A DNA stretch of 64,000 nucleotides from Bacillus sp. EB01 (GCF_000613125.1 NZ_HG964497.1:3727037-3791036), one strand, 5' to 3'; shown: positions 54,200-63,475, counted from the first letter of the stretch. A program made the numbers and translations. The notes: generated from the letters alone by a model not told the origin.

Positions 54200-54330
54200 A
54201 GTGTGTCCTCCTTTTTGTACAGCCTCTCTCTTATTAGTTTAGTATAAAAGTCTTTGTTTAGAACGAGGTTCCCCTCAACTTTAGGAACATGTTCCAATTA
54301 TTCCAGAAAAAGCAGCCTGCCATACAGAAG

Positions 54331-54480
54331 AAAAGCGGAAGCGCCTTGTCCAGCGCCGTATGGACTGGAGGGCCTCGAAGGAGATAAAGGAAACACGATG
54401 AGTGCAAGCGAGTCGATGTTGACTTATCGTAACGAGGGGACCGAAGTACACTAGGCGCTAGGCGCTGGAGCTAGACAGCT
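54331..54480. repeat. Bacillaceae interspersed repeat upstream of yhfN
   Basis: This 150-base element starts AAAAGCGGAAGCGCCTTG and ends AGGCGCTGGAGCTAGACAG. The ends pair as AGCGCCT with AGGCGCT. The interior GGAGATAAAGGAAACACGATG and GTCGATGTTGACTTATCG is a block I recognise from many Bacillus intergenic regions. It contains ATG triplets but no supported gene. A short possible remnant of its end lies at 524-610 (CTGTCTAGCTCC ... GAGCGCCTAG). The remaining bases of the gap, 54200-54541, show nothing else. Confidence 0.75.
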
Positions 54481-54541
54481 CTCAAAAAAAATCTAATTTC
54501 TGGTGATTATAAGAAAAACCGCCCCCACAAAGGGACGGCAC

Positions 54542-54847
54542 TTAAAGTATTCCTGATATGACGGACAGGACAGCAATGCTTCCGATCACCACAATAATTA
54601 CATTTGCCCCAAGGAATGCTATGATAAACGCCGAGGCTGCACCAATCAGCCCAAATCTCAAATCTTCATGGATTGATAGAATCCCTGGAAAGATCAGCGC
54701 TCCAAGTGTTGCGAATGGAACATTTTTCAGAATCCCCTGCAGGAAAGGCGGAAGTTCCTTTCCCTTGAAAAGGACAAATGGCAGCATTCTCGGAATGTAG
54801 GTAACAATCCCCATGCCGATGATCATCCAAACGATTTCACTTTTCAT
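54542..54847 (-). CDS. azlD: AzlD family branched-chain amino acid exporter subunit
   Basis: This 101-residue protein has four hydrophobic segments (MIIGMGIVTYIPRMLPFVLF; IVVIGSIAVLSVIS). It is the small AzlD-type partner of AzlC. Together they export branched-chain amino acids or analogues such as azaleucine. Its ATG 54847 lies inside the end of azlC (11-base overlap), behind AGAGGG, so the two are one transcript. Confidence 0.88.
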   Translation of the reverse strand: MKSEIVWMIIGMGIVTYIPRMLPFVLFKGKELPPFLQGILKNVPFATLGALIFPGILSIHEDLRFGLIGAASAFIIAFLGANVIIVVIGSIAVLSVISGIL

Positions 54848-55571
54848 CGCTGGCCACCCTCTTTCCCCTCACATATACGATAGCTTCAGCAATGAACGCA
54901 GAAAGCAGTGTTGCAGTGACAATCGACCAACCGGCTTCAAGCACCCCGCTCATTGTAAAAATGGTATTGAAGGCGGCAGCCATTGCGGCCAGATATACAA
55001 CCTTCGCATTGCCTTTTATCGAAGGAACCAGAAGACCAATAAACATTGCATACAAAGCGACAGCCATACCATCCTGGAGCGTTTGCGGCAGATTGGAGCC
55101 AATCACATGGCCGATTCCTGAAAAAACTACCCAACTCGCATAAGAAATCAGAATGAGGCCGAACATATACCCCTTCCTGACCTCCCCTTCCTTCGTTGCG
55201 GCAACCGAAAAGGTTTCATCAGTCAAACCAAAGGAATAAATGGCTTTCGCACCAATATCGCCCTCGGGCGTTTTTTCATTCAAGGAAGTTGCCATCAGAA
55301 AGTGCCTGATATTAAGAATGAACGTAGTCAGGACAATTTCAAAGATACCAGTCCCTAGACTTAAAAGGCTTAGTGATATGTATTGGGCTGCTCCTGCAAA
55401 GACTATCAGGCTCATCAACAGCGTCTCGCTTATTGATAGTCCCGCTGATTTTGCTAAAAGCCCGAACGTTAGTGCAATCGGAAAATAGCCGATTGCGATA
55501 CTGATGCCTGCCTGCAAACCGGATCTAAAATCTGTTGAAATTGTCATTTTTCCTGCTACTGTTTCTGCCAT
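54837..55571 (-). CDS. azlC: AzlC family branched-chain amino acid exporter
   Basis: The product is 244 residues from ATG 55571 (MAETVAGKMTISTDFRSGLQ) behind AAGGGGGATG. A 23-codon longer frame lacks a site. It has about six to seven membrane segments, with the AzlC motif GFQ/GLQAGISIAIGYFPIAL and FAGAAQYISLSLL. It pairs with AzlD. B. subtilis azlBCD is a separate locus, so this is a paralogue without the azlB regulator. Confidence 0.88.
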   Translation of the reverse strand: MAETVAGKMTISTDFRSGLQAGISIAIGYFPIALTFGLLAKSAGLSISETLLMSLIVFAGAAQYISLSLLSLGTGIFEIVLTTFILNIRHFLMATSLNEKTPEGDIGAKAIYSFGLTDETFSVAATKEGEVRKGYMFGLILISYASWVVFSGIGHVIGSNLPQTLQDGMAVALYAMFIGLLVPSIKGNAKVVYLAAMAAAFNTIFTMSGVLEAGWSIVTATLLSAFIAEAIVYVRGKRVASDEK

Positions 55572-55744
55572 TTTCCATCCCCCTTGCCATGCAAAATCTC
55601 TATAAGGATAGATTTTACCAAAAATTCTGTCGTTCGGCATCCTATATTTTACGGGTTATGAAGTTTTTTCATGTTCCGCGGTATAATGGAATGTGGGGAC
55701 CGGGTAGTTTGGCTGCTTTCCCCATTTCTCTACGGTAATTCACC

Positions 55745-55903
55745 TTACACTGTCGGCGGACCGGGTTTGTCCTGAATATGCGAAAATCTGTCCTGAATCG
55801 TTTGGGAAATGTCCTGAATCAGCCGGGAAATGTCCTGAATATCTTGAAATTTGTCCTGTATATTAAAAAAGTTGTCCTGATCGGTATAGCGATAAAAGGA
55901 CAT
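55745..55903 (-). other. Open frame of heptapeptide repeats in a 21-bp array (not certain to be coding)
   Basis: The minus strand of the 21-bp repeat carries an ATG-initiated 52-codon frame. Its product is largely IQD-x4 heptads (IQDISRL, IQDISQT, IQDRFSH, IQDKPG). There is no ribosome site upstream of the ATG, so translation is doubtful. It is recorded because the 21-base period keeps the frame open. It lies directly after the enoyl-CoA hydratase gene terminator. Confidence 0.25.
55768..55893. repeat. Exact 21-bp periodic array of TGTCCTGAAT
   Basis: TGTCCTGAAT or its close variants start at 55768, 55789, 55810, 55831, 55852 and 55873, exactly 21 bases apart, that is two helical turns or seven codons. 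The 11 bases between vary (some carry GGGAAA). The last two copies are degenerate. A further AGGACAT block follows in the hairpin at 55921. The rest of the gap 55572-55740 shows no gene. Confidence 0.85.
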
Positions 55904-55920
55904 AACGCGTTTCGAAATGT

Positions 55921-55955
55921 AAAAATGTCCTTGAGCATACCGCTCAAGGACATTT
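55921..55955 (-). terminator. Terminator of the enoyl-CoA hydratase gene
   Basis: AAATGTCCTTGAGC and GCTCAAGGACATTT pair perfectly over 14 bases around ATACC, with TTTTTACATTT following on the minus strand. It lies 74 bases beyond the gene's stop codon. Confidence 0.8.
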
Positions 55956-56029
55956 CGATAGATGTTGTTAGGGAGGAGAAATACCCTTCCCTGCTTCGCC
56001 AGCCTCTAAATAAATCAAAAATACTAAAC

Positions 56030-56806
56030 TTACTTTCCCTTAAAGTTTGGCTTTCGCTTTTCGCTGAACGCGACAAGCGCTTCTACCCTGTCCTCGGTCG
56101 GGATCAATTCCTCGTAAGCTTCCCGCTCGATTTTCAGCCCAGTCTGCAAATCAGTTTCCATTCCCCGTTTGATGGCGAACTTTGCCTGTCTTAAAGCAAT
56201 CGGGCCGTTCCCCAAAAGCCTCTCGGCGAATTCAAGACTAGACTCCATCACTTTGCCTTCCTCCGCAAGCCTGGTCAGCAGTCCATATTGGTCTGCTTCT
56301 CCTGCTGTAAGCCTGTGGGCGCCAAGAATAAGTTCCAGAGCCTTAGCCTGTCCAATCAGCCTTGGCAGGCGCTGCGTACCGCCAGCTCCGGGGATAATCG
56401 CAAGACTCGTCTCGGTCAACCCGAGCTGGATGCCCTGTTCGGCAATCCTGAAGTCACATGCCAACGCGAGCTCCATACCACCGCCAAATGCGAACCCGTT
56501 AATCGCAGCAATTGTTGGCTGCGGCATCCCATCGACAAGATTGAAGACTTCACTTATTTTTCCGACGTTCCGTAAAACCTGCTCGACGCTCAGCGTTTTC
56601 CTTTCCTTCAAGTCAGCACCTACGCTGAAAGCCTTCTCCCCCGCCCCTGTAAAAATGACTACCCTGATTGTCTGGTCGGCACTAACCTCCTCAACTACTT
56701 CCTGAAGCCGAAGCAAGGTTTCATAATTGAAAGCATTCATTACTTCTGGCCTATTAATCGTTATAATCGCAATGTGGTTTTTTTTCTCTAACAAAATCTG
56801 ATCCAA
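56030..56806 (-). CDS. Enoyl-CoA hydratase/isomerase family protein
   Basis: This 258-residue crotonase-fold enzyme has the CoA-binding oxyanion loop FAFGGGMELALACDFRI at about 105-120. The Glu of ETSLAIIPGAGGTQRLPRL is likely catalytic, and GADLKERK is conserved. It hydrates trans-2-enoyl-CoA in fatty acid breakdown or isomerises double bonds. It starts TTG 56806 behind GAGGTG, 115 bases after lcfB, so the two probably form a fatty-acid catabolic operon. Confidence 0.88.
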   Translation of the reverse strand: MDQILLEKKNHIAIITINRPEVMNAFNYETLLRLQEVVEEVSADQTIRVVIFTGAGEKAFSVGADLKERKTLSVEQVLRNVGKISEVFNLVDGMPQPTIAAINGFAFGGGMELALACDFRIAEQGIQLGLTETSLAIIPGAGGTQRLPRLIGQAKALELILGAHRLTAGEADQYGLLTRLAEEGKVMESSLEFAERLLGNGPIALRQAKFAIKRGMETDLQTGLKIEREAYEELIPTEDRVEALVAFSEKRKPNFKGK

Positions 56807-56921
56807 TCTTTAACACCTCAATTCTTTACAGTGGAAAGGGCAGGTTTCATCTCCTGCCCCCTTGTTACTTTATTTCCTCTCAAGCTCACTTAGTCAAACG
56901 TTCTCGTTACTAACCTCTTCT

Positions 56922-58490
56922 TTACTTTTTTGTTGCTTCCGCCACCTGGGTACGCAGCGCCCTGCGCAGAATCTTCCCAGTCGTATTCTTCGGAAGTTCT
57001 TCCAGGAATTCAATTGTTTTCGGCACCTTATACTTAGCCAGGTGGGCGGCACAGAACTCGCGAAGTTCCTCTTCACCCAGCGCCGGATTTTTAGTTACAA
57101 CATAGGCAACAACAGCCTCGCCGAAGTCAGGGTCAGGGACACCAAGGACCGCGGCTTCAACAATCTCAGGATGGTCGTATAGAACCTCTTCAACCTCACG
57201 GGGATACACATTGTAGCCTCCGACGAGGACCATATCCTTTTTCCGGTCAACGATGTAGAAGTATCCCTCCTCATCCATCCTGGCCAGGTCTCCTGTATAC
57301 AGCCAGCCGTCCTTGATAGCCGCAGCAGATTCTTCAGGCATCTTGTAATAGCCCTTCATCACGTTCGGGCCGCGGACAATCAGTTCACCGACCTGTCCTG
57401 GAGGCAGCACCTCGCCAAGTTCATTGACCACCCGGTTCTCAACATTGAGGATCGAAGTGCCAATCGAACCCGGCTTCCTTTCACGGTCGAGTGGATTGAA
57501 GCAGGTGACCGGTGATGCTTCTGACAAACCATAGCCTTCAGAAATCCTAACATTGAATGTTTTTTCAAAGTTATACAAGAGAGCGACCGGCATCGATGCT
57601 CCTCCTGATACAGAAAGCCGTAAATGCTTAAAGTCCTCAACATTGCCGCCAGCTCCAGCGAATTGGAGAAGGAAGTTGTACATGGTCGGTACTCCAGCAA
57701 AAATCGTTGCCTCGTAATCACGAGCCAAATCATAAATTTCCTTCGGGCTAAAGCGAGGCGCAATCAGCATCGTCGCCCCGCTCATTAGCGGAGCATTCAA
57801 AGCAACTGTCAGGCAAAAAACATGAAACATCGGAAGCGTCGTAATAATACGATCGTTTTCATCCATTTTTAAATAACTGCCGACATCAATAGCATTGCTG
57901 TAAATATTTTTGTGGGTCAGCATAGCCCCCTTCGGCTTTCCCGTTGTTCCTGAGGTATACAAAATAATTGCCGTATCGTCTTCGGCAAGGTTGGGGCCTA
58001 TGTAATCAAGACGGCCGGAAGCCAGCACCTCTGTAAACGGTTTCAATTTTGGGTAAATCGATAGCTCCTCTGCCTTTATTGCCGCAGCTTCAGGCTGGTT
58101 GGAGTCACAAATGATATAATGTTCAATTTTAGGAAGCAGGTTGTGGGACTTTTCTGCGACCGGCAGCAGCAAATCCAATGATACAACAGCCTTTACATCC
58201 CCATTGGTAAGGATATAACCGATTTCATCGGCACTATAGAGTGGATTAACCGGAATGACGGTGGCACCGAGCCGAAGTGCCCCATATAAGCTGATAACAA
58301 AATATGGCGAATTACCTAGCAGAAGGGCAATATTATCCCCTTTTTTAATCCCCAGCTGCTCAAGGCCCGACGCAAATTTAGTAATGGCGGCATCCAGCTC
58401 CCCATAGGCAGTCGGTTTTCCCATGAAATAGTATGCTGGCTTGCCAGGTACAGTCTGAGCTGTCTCATGCAACTTTGCTGATATGTTCAA
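56922..58490 (-). CDS. lcfB: Long-chain fatty-acid-CoA ligase (LcfB/YhfL)
   Basis: This 522-residue AMP-forming enzyme has the ATP motif [18 protein letters not shown] at about 175-192, [31 protein letters not shown] and the C-terminal Lys in [11 protein letters not shown]. It activates fatty acids to acyl-CoA with AMP release. The TTG start (58490) gives [11 protein letters not shown], which aligns with YhfL; the ribosome site is very close to it. A FadR-type operator lies 26 bases upstream. Confidence 0.9.
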   Translation of the reverse strand: MNISAKLHETAQTVPGKPAYYFMGKPTAYGELDAAITKFASGLEQLGIKKGDNIALLLGNSPYFVISLYGALRLGATVIPVNPLYSADEIGYILTNGDVKAVVSLDLLLPVAEKSHNLLPKIEHYIICDSNQPEAAAIKAEELSIYPKLKPFTEVLASGRLDYIGPNLAEDDTAIILYTSGTTGKPKGAMLTHKNIYSNAIDVGSYLKMDENDRIITTLPMFHVFCLTVALNAPLMSGATMLIAPRFSPKEIYDLARDYEATIFAGVPTMYNFLLQFAGAGGNVEDFKHLRLSVSGGASMPVALLYNFEKTFNVRISEGYGLSEASPVTCFNPLDRERKPGSIGTSILNVENRVVNELGEVLPPGQVGELIVRGPNVMKGYYKMPEESAAAIKDGWLYTGDLARMDEEGYFYIVDRKKDMVLVGGYNVYPREVEEVLYDHPEIVEAAVLGVPDPDFGEAVVAYVVTKNPALGEEELREFCAAHLAKYKVPKTIEFLEELPKNTTGKILRRALRTQVAEATKK

Positions 58491-58515
58491 CTCCTTTTCC
58501 CCCTTGTTCGAAAAA

Positions 58516-58533
58516 TGAATGGCTGTTCATTCA
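58516..58533. promoter_or_regulatory. FadR-type operator upstream of lcfB
   Basis: TGAATGGCTGTTCATTCA matches the B. subtilis FadR consensus TGAATGAMTANTCATTCA at all but two positions. FadR (FadR/YsiA) represses fatty acid degradation genes and is relieved by long-chain acyl-CoA. Position just before the lcfB start fits repression of the lcfB-echA unit. Confidence 0.75.
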
Positions 58534-58738
58534 TTATTCTTTAAAATTTAAAATATTCTAAATACATTATAGAGCCATCGTCAACCCCCTTCAAGTTTAA
58601 GCCAACCAAATTATATATAAAAAGAGAATAACGGCTTATGGAAAAATTGACACTAGTGAAGATTAGCAGTGTGTGAGTCTGAAAGTGGGCAGTTCATCTT
58701 TATTTGCAAAAATTCACTCGGGATTGCCTTGAAGCCTA

Positions 58739-58885
58739 TTGGTGACGTTTCTCCTTAAATCCTGCTTCCAAATGTCACCAAGACGCTCTATTGGTTACAT
58801 TTCGCCTTAAATCTTCTCTCAAAATGTTACCAATACACATTGTTGGTTACGTTTCTCCCGTAAATCTATTCCAAAACGTATCCAA
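58739..58885. repeat. Three hairpin repeats with 52-bp period
   Basis: Units start TTGGT(G/T)AC at 58739, 58791 and 58843, exactly 52 bases apart. Each ends in a near-complement of its start (AATGTCACCAA, AATGTTACCAA, AACGTATCCAA), so each can fold as a hairpin of about 12 bp with the middle (CTCCTTAAAT or similar) as loop. The changes are partly paired. The rest of the gap 58534-58957 has no gene, though GGCTATGTTAAACAA at about 58906 resembles the left end of the 14309 element. Confidence 0.75.
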
Positions 58886-58957
58886 GACTCGACTTCCCTT
58901 TTAACAAGGCTATGTTAAACAATGTTGTTGATTTCGAACATCCAACAATGCTTTTTC

Positions 58958-59008
58958 AAAAAAAGCTCCCCAAAAAGGTCGCAAGCTCAATGACCTTTTG
59001 GAAAGCCT
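58958..59008 (-). terminator. Terminator of lplJ
   Basis: On the minus strand GCTTTCCAAAAGGTC and GACCTTTTTGGGGAGC form a long stem followed by TTTTTTT. It begins just past the lplJ stop. Confidence 0.8.
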
Positions 59009-59013
59009 TTTTA

Positions 59014-60003
59014 TTAATATACTAGCCCAATGAACTCTTCCTTTGTCACGTTGCCGAAATAGTGCTTGATATCAACGTCCTTCAGAGCCTTTTCAATCTC
59101 AGAGCGCTCATAGCGGAGGCCTTTTAGCTTCTCCTCAATTTCGTTAACGTCGCCAACTCCAAAGAAATCGCCGTAAATTTTACAGTTTTCAATCTTTCCT
59201 CTGTCAACTTCGAGCCTAAGGTCGATTGACCCGACAGGGAAACGATGTGAACGCTGAAGATTGAACTTAGGGGACTTGCCATAATTCCAATCCCAATTCT
59301 GGTAGCGTTCCTTAGATAGTTGATGGATTTTTTCCCAATCGCTATCGGTTAGTTTATATTCCGGAATATGATCGGCACCATCAAAGATATAGTTCAATAG
59401 CAGAGAGCGGAATTCCTCCATAGTAATTTTCTTGTCCAGAAACTCGGAAATATTGGCTACCCGGCTGCGGACAGACTTAATGCCCTTGGATTCAATCTTG
59501 TCCTTTTTCACCTTTAAGGCAGAAACGACCGCATCAATTTCCGAATCCAGCATGAGCGTTCCATGGCTGAACATCCTGCCCCTGGTTGAGAACATCGCAT
59601 TTCCTGAAATTTTCCGGCCATCAACGACCAGATCATTCCTGCCGCTTAATTCAGCATTGACACCAAGCCGGTTAAGGGCCGCGACGACAGGCTCAGTGAA
59701 CTTCCTGAAGTTATGGAAGCTTTCACCATCGTCCTTCGTGATGAAGCTGAAATTCAGGTTGCCGAGATCGTGATAGACCGCCCCTCCGCCTGAAAGCCTG
59801 CGGACAACATGAATTCCGTTTGCCTCTACGTAATCTGTATTGATTTCTTCAACGGTGTTTTGGTTCTTTCCAATGATAATCGATGGCCCGTTTATGTAAA
59901 AAAGCAAGTACGTTTCGTTGATGTCGAGGTTTTTTAAGGCGTATTCCTCAATTGCCAAATTGATTCGGGGATCTGTGATACCCTGATTATCGATAAACAG
60001 CAT
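59014..60003 (-). CDS. lplJ: Lipoate-protein ligase LplJ
   Basis: This 329-residue protein starts ATG 60003 behind AAGGAG. The catalytic domain has RRLSGGGAVYHDLGNLNFSFI, GRNDLVVDGRKISGNAMF and FSHGTLMLD. A C-terminal accessory domain follows. It activates lipoate with ATP and attaches it to the E2 and GcvH lipoyl domains. B. subtilis LplJ (YhfJ) has the same size and is next to yhfI, as here (43-base gap). Confidence 0.92.
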   Translation of the reverse strand: MLFIDNQGITDPRINLAIEEYALKNLDINETYLLFYINGPSIIIGKNQNTVEEINTDYVEANGIHVVRRLSGGGAVYHDLGNLNFSFITKDDGESFHNFRKFTEPVVAALNRLGVNAELSGRNDLVVDGRKISGNAMFSTRGRMFSHGTLMLDSEIDAVVSALKVKKDKIESKGIKSVRSRVANISEFLDKKITMEEFRSLLLNYIFDGADHIPEYKLTDSDWEKIHQLSKERYQNWDWNYGKSPKFNLQRSHRFPVGSIDLRLEVDRGKIENCKIYGDFFGVGDVNEIEEKLKGLRYERSEIEKALKDVDIKHYFGNVTKEEFIGLVY

Positions 60004-60045
60004 GTTACATTCTCCTTTTTCAGCCTAAAAAGGCTAGTATTGTAT

Positions 60046-60780
60046 TTAGATTTCTACAGCCATGAATTCGTATGCCAGGCTGATAGGCCCGTCCCATTCT
60101 TCTGAAGCCTGAGCAACTAGGTCATCAATATTTCCATAATGGGGAAGATGTGTGAGAATGAGTTTTTTGACTTCGGCCCTGCGAGCGAAGATTCCGCATT
60201 CCTTACTATTCATATGGCCGGCACCTTTACCTGATTGATTTGAGTAAAAATTACATTCCGAAAGCAGCACATCCGCATGCCTGGAAAACTCGACAAACTC
60301 CTCTTTAAAGGAGCTGTCAGCCGTATAGACGAAGGACTTTCCGCCCGCCTCAAACTTCATCGCAAAGCAAGGTACGGGATGAGCAGTTTTAAGAAAGGTT
60401 ACTTTAAATGGTCCAATTTCCAAGGTCCGAGTTGGGTCGTAGGCAACACCCCTGGTCTTATCATCATGTGTCAGCTTAGCGAATTCAGCCTGGTCCTCCC
60501 TATGCGCGTAAATAGGCAGAACTGGCAGCTTGCCAACAAGGAAGCTTTGAATCAGTCTGGCATGGTAGAGAACTCCAATATCTGCAATATGGTCAGGGTG
60601 GTAATGCGACAGGATAACCGCATCCAGCTCCTCAGGTTTTACAACATGCGGCATTTTGGCAAGTACACCGCTGCCGCAATCGATTAACAGCTTGAACCCG
60701 TCATGCTCCAATAAATACCCTGAGCTTGCCCCATCCTTTTTTGGGTATCCGCCCCAAAAACCTATCACCGTTAGTTTCAT
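60046..60780 (-). CDS. yhfI: MBL-fold metallohydrolase YhfI
   Basis: This 244-residue metallo-beta-lactamase-fold protein has the metal motif SHYHPDHIADIG at about 55-66, the HPVPCFAMKFEAGGKSFVYTADS segment and a final His in LTHLPHYGNI. It resembles the RNase Z/YhfI hydrolase group. The substrate is not known. It is the first gene of a yhfI-lplJ unit (43-base gap), with its start ATG 60780 behind AGGTGGGAAC. Confidence 0.88.
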   Translation of the reverse strand: MKLTVIGFWGGYPKKDGASSGYLLEHDGFKLLIDCGSGVLAKMPHVVKPEELDAVILSHYHPDHIADIGVLYHARLIQSFLVGKLPVLPIYAHREDQAEFAKLTHDDKTRGVAYDPTRTLEIGPFKVTFLKTAHPVPCFAMKFEAGGKSFVYTADSSFKEEFVEFSRHADVLLSECNFYSNQSGKGAGHMNSKECGIFARRAEVKKLILTHLPHYGNIDDLVAQASEEWDGPISLAYEFMAVEI

Positions 60781-60937
60781 TTGTTCCCACCTCGTTTAAA
60801 TAGGATTCACTTAGTATTAACTATACTGAAAATATCAATATTTTTCATGCTTTGGACCTGCAAAAACGGAACCCACTTGTGGAGCTCAACGTAGATATGT
60901 TTTATAAGAATATCTTGCCACTTTTCAAAACACCTAT

Positions 60938-60966
60938 AAAAAACCCGCGCCGATTTGGAGCGGGTA
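60938..60966 (-). terminator. Terminator of the hemH-hemY operon
   Basis: ACCCGC and GCGGGT pair around an 11-base loop, and the minus strand continues TTTTTTATAGG. The surrounding gap 60781-61086 (306 bases) shows no gene and no other recognised element. Confidence 0.78.
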
Positions 60967-61086
60967 GAGTGAATCAAGTTATATTACAATGAACCAATTA
61001 GTTTAATTTTTACTCCAGGTGTGATCGTATTCCGGAAAGTCTGGCACGCCATCTATTCCAGTTAAACAGATTTAGTCCAACCTATA

Positions 61087-62514
61087 TTAGCTTTGCAATC
61101 CTAAAAAGTTCAGGACATCCCTGACAGCCGCTTCTCCCTGGTCGATGCAATCCGGGAGCCCGACTCCTTCATAAGAGGCTCCGGCGAGATACACACCGGG
61201 AAGTTCGGTTGCCAAATGCCGCTTTAGTGTTTCGAGCCTCTGCTTATGGCCGACCGTATATTGTGGCATCGAATCTTTCCAGCGGGAGATGATCACAAAT
61301 TCGGGCCTTGCTTGAATATTCATCGCTTTTCTCAAGTCTTCGAGGACAATCTCAGTAATTTTGTCATCGGACAAATCGACTACTGTATCATCTCCAGCCC
61401 GTCCGACATAGCAGCGCAATAGTGCTTTCCCTTCCGGTGCAGCATGTGCCCACTTTTTGTGAGTCCACGTGCAGGCCGTAATAGAATAATCACCATTCCT
61501 GGAAACCAGAAATCCAGTACCATTAATATCGTCCTTAATCACACTTTCCGGGAATGCCATCGCTACTGTCGCAACAGAGGTAGACGGCATGCTTTTTAGC
61601 GGTTCAAAAAAACTGTACTCGGAAAAAATCGAATGAGCGACATGGTGAGGCACCGCCGAAATAATGCAGTCAGCAATCAGAGGTTCCCCGTTAAAAAGAT
61701 TTATTTCATAAAATCCGTCTTCTTTGACGACGTTCTTGACTTTGTACCCTTTTAGGATCGTGTTTGGATTGAGTTTTGACTCAATTGCATCAGCAAACGA
61801 CTGGAATCCGGTACGAAATGCAAGAAATCCTCCGCCCTTATTCTTGGAGCCTTGCTGACTCTGCGGCGTCTTCGGTGCTGGTGTGGTTTTTTTCATCCCA
61901 ACAATCAAACTTCGGTGATTTTGCTCCACCTCATAAAATTGCGGAAAAGTAGACATTAGACTTAGTTGATAAATATCTCCAGCGTAAATCCCGGACAAGA
62001 GCGGTTCAATCAGGTTTTCGACAACCTCCCCGCCGAGCCGCCTTTTAAAGAATTTTCCCAGTGATTGGTCTTTTCCCTCCGGCGACTTTGGCAAAATGAA
62101 ATCGGCCGCAGCCCTGAGCTTCCCTGGAACAGAAAACAAACCAGTTGTAAGAAAAGGCGCAATCTGAGTCGGTATGCCCATGATGGAGCCCCCCGGCATC
62201 GGGTGGAGCTTATCATTCACGAGTACATAAGATTGTCCAGTGGAATTGCTGACCAGCTTATCGTCCATCCCAACTTCAGCCGCAAGTCGCGACATACTGG
62301 TTTTGCGAGCCAGAAACGAATCTGGCCCCCGCTCGATTACGAAGCCATCCCGTACTATAGTCTGCATTTTTCCACCAAGACGGTGAGAAGCCTCTACGAG
62401 CAAAACCTCTACAGGCAATTCCTGCTCCCGGACGGCTTTCTGAAGATAGTAAGCTGCCGTAAGGCCCGCGATTCCACCTCCCATGATGATTACTCTTTTC
62501 TTGGCTTGCTCCAC
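61087..62514 (-). CDS. hemY: Protoporphyrinogen/coproporphyrinogen III oxidase (HemY/CgoX)
   Basis: This 475-residue FAD enzyme has the dinucleotide motif VIIMGGGIAGLTAAYYLQ at residues 8-25, VEASHRLGGKM and IERGPDSFLARK. The C-terminal GVGLPDCIDQGEAAV binds FAD. In Firmicutes it oxidises coproporphyrinogen III to coproporphyrin III in the coproporphyrin-dependent heme pathway. It starts GTG 62514 behind TGAGGCG, 10 bases after hemH. Confidence 0.93.
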   Translation of the reverse strand: MEQAKKRVIIMGGGIAGLTAAYYLQKAVREQELPVEVLLVEASHRLGGKMQTIVRDGFVIERGPDSFLARKTSMSRLAAEVGMDDKLVSNSTGQSYVLVNDKLHPMPGGSIMGIPTQIAPFLTTGLFSVPGKLRAAADFILPKSPEGKDQSLGKFFKRRLGGEVVENLIEPLLSGIYAGDIYQLSLMSTFPQFYEVEQNHRSLIVGMKKTTPAPKTPQSQQGSKNKGGGFLAFRTGFQSFADAIESKLNPNTILKGYKVKNVVKEDGFYEINLFNGEPLIADCIISAVPHHVAHSIFSEYSFFEPLKSMPSTSVATVAMAFPESVIKDDINGTGFLVSRNGDYSITACTWTHKKWAHAAPEGKALLRCYVGRAGDDTVVDLSDDKITEIVLEDLRKAMNIQARPEFVIISRWKDSMPQYTVGHKQRLETLKRHLATELPGVYLAGASYEGVGLPDCIDQGEAAVRDVLNFLGLQS

Positions 62515-62524
62515 ATCTATCGCC

Positions 62525-63475
62525 TCATTTATTGAATGTTATTGTCCCCCCGAGCTTTTTCAAAATCACTTCGGATAGGGCATCTATGAACTCTGGCTGG
62601 CTATTCGGCATATCTGGGCGATAATAGGCAGCGCCTACTTCATCGCAGACTACTTTGCATTCGTAATCGTTATCATAAAGTACTTCAAGATGCTCGGCAA
62701 CGAAACCGGCAGGCACATAGACAAACGCTTTATAGCCATGCTCGGCATGGAGATCCCGTGTCAGGTCCTGTACATCCGGCCCAAGCCATGGCTCTGGAGT
62801 CTGGCCGGCACTTTGCCAGCCGACTGCATAATCCTTTATACCCGCTTCCCTGGCAATCAACTCTGCAGTCTCCTTCAGCTGGTTTGGATATGGGTCACCA
62901 AATTGAAGGATTTTTTCCGGAAGGCTGTGTGCCGAAACGATAAGGACTGCATGATCACGCTGCTCAGCAGGCATTTCTGCAAATGTATTCCTCACACGGT
63001 CCGCCCAGTATGTGATGAATTTCGGCTCTTCATACCAGCTTTCGACGGAAACAATAGTCGGGCCGCCAAGCTTGTCAGCCTCTTCCTTTGCACGTCCATT
63101 ATAGGATTTCACGCTGAACGTTGAAAAGTGGGGAGCCAGAACGATGCTTACAGCTTCCTCTATGCCATCTGCATGCATTTGCTGGACTGCATCTTCAATG
63201 AATGGATCGATATGCTTAAGCCCAAGATACATCTTGAACTCAATTTCATTCTGGATTTCATTTAAGCGTGCTTCAAGCCCTCTTGCCTGCTTTTCTGTTA
63301 TGTCAGCCAATGGTGAAATACCGCCAATCGCCTCATAGCGGCTCCGTAAATCCTCCAGCAATTCCTCAGAAGGCTTTCGGCCATGGCGTATATGAGTATA
63401 ATAGCGTTCAAGATCATCTAATGTATGGGGTGTCCCGTAGGCCATTACAAGTAGGCCCATTTTCTTTCTTTCCAT
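62525..63475 (-). CDS. hemH: Coproporphyrin/protoporphyrin ferrochelatase (HemH/CpfC)
   Basis: The product is 316 residues from ATG 63475 ([16 protein letters not shown]), behind AGAGGTG. A GTG three codons upstream overlaps the site. The metal-insertion residues are in [12 protein letters not shown] (the conserved His) and [20 protein letters not shown] (the conserved Glu). It inserts ferrous iron into coproporphyrin III. Middle gene of hemE-hemH-hemY. Confidence 0.93.
   Translation of the reverse strand: MERKKMGLLVMAYGTPHTLDDLERYYTHIRHGRKPSEELLEDLRSRYEAIGGISPLADITEKQARGLEARLNEIQNEIEFKMYLGLKHIDPFIEDAVQQMHADGIEEAVSIVLAPHFSTFSVKSYNGRAKEEADKLGGPTIVSVESWYEEPKFITYWADRVRNTFAEMPAEQRDHAVLIVSAHSLPEKILQFGDPYPNQLKETAELIAREAGIKDYAVGWQSAGQTPEPWLGPDVQDLTRDLHAEHGYKAFVYVPAGFVAEHLEVLYDNDYECKVVCDEVGAAYYRPDMPNSQPEFIDALSEVILKKLGGTITFNK

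Noticed and set aside
54331-54480. Small gene starting at the internal ATG of the 54331 repeat
   Set aside because: The ATG is part of a repeated non-coding block seen in Bacillus genomes, and the frame has no ribosome site or length.
55768-55893. CRISPR-like array of 21-bp units
   Set aside because: The period is only 21 bases with an 8-10 base conserved core, far too short for repeat plus spacer.
55778-56194. 138-codon plus-strand frame across the 21-bp array into the enoyl-CoA hydratase gene
   Set aside because: It lacks a ribosome site, passes through the terminator hairpin and runs antisense to a clear gene.
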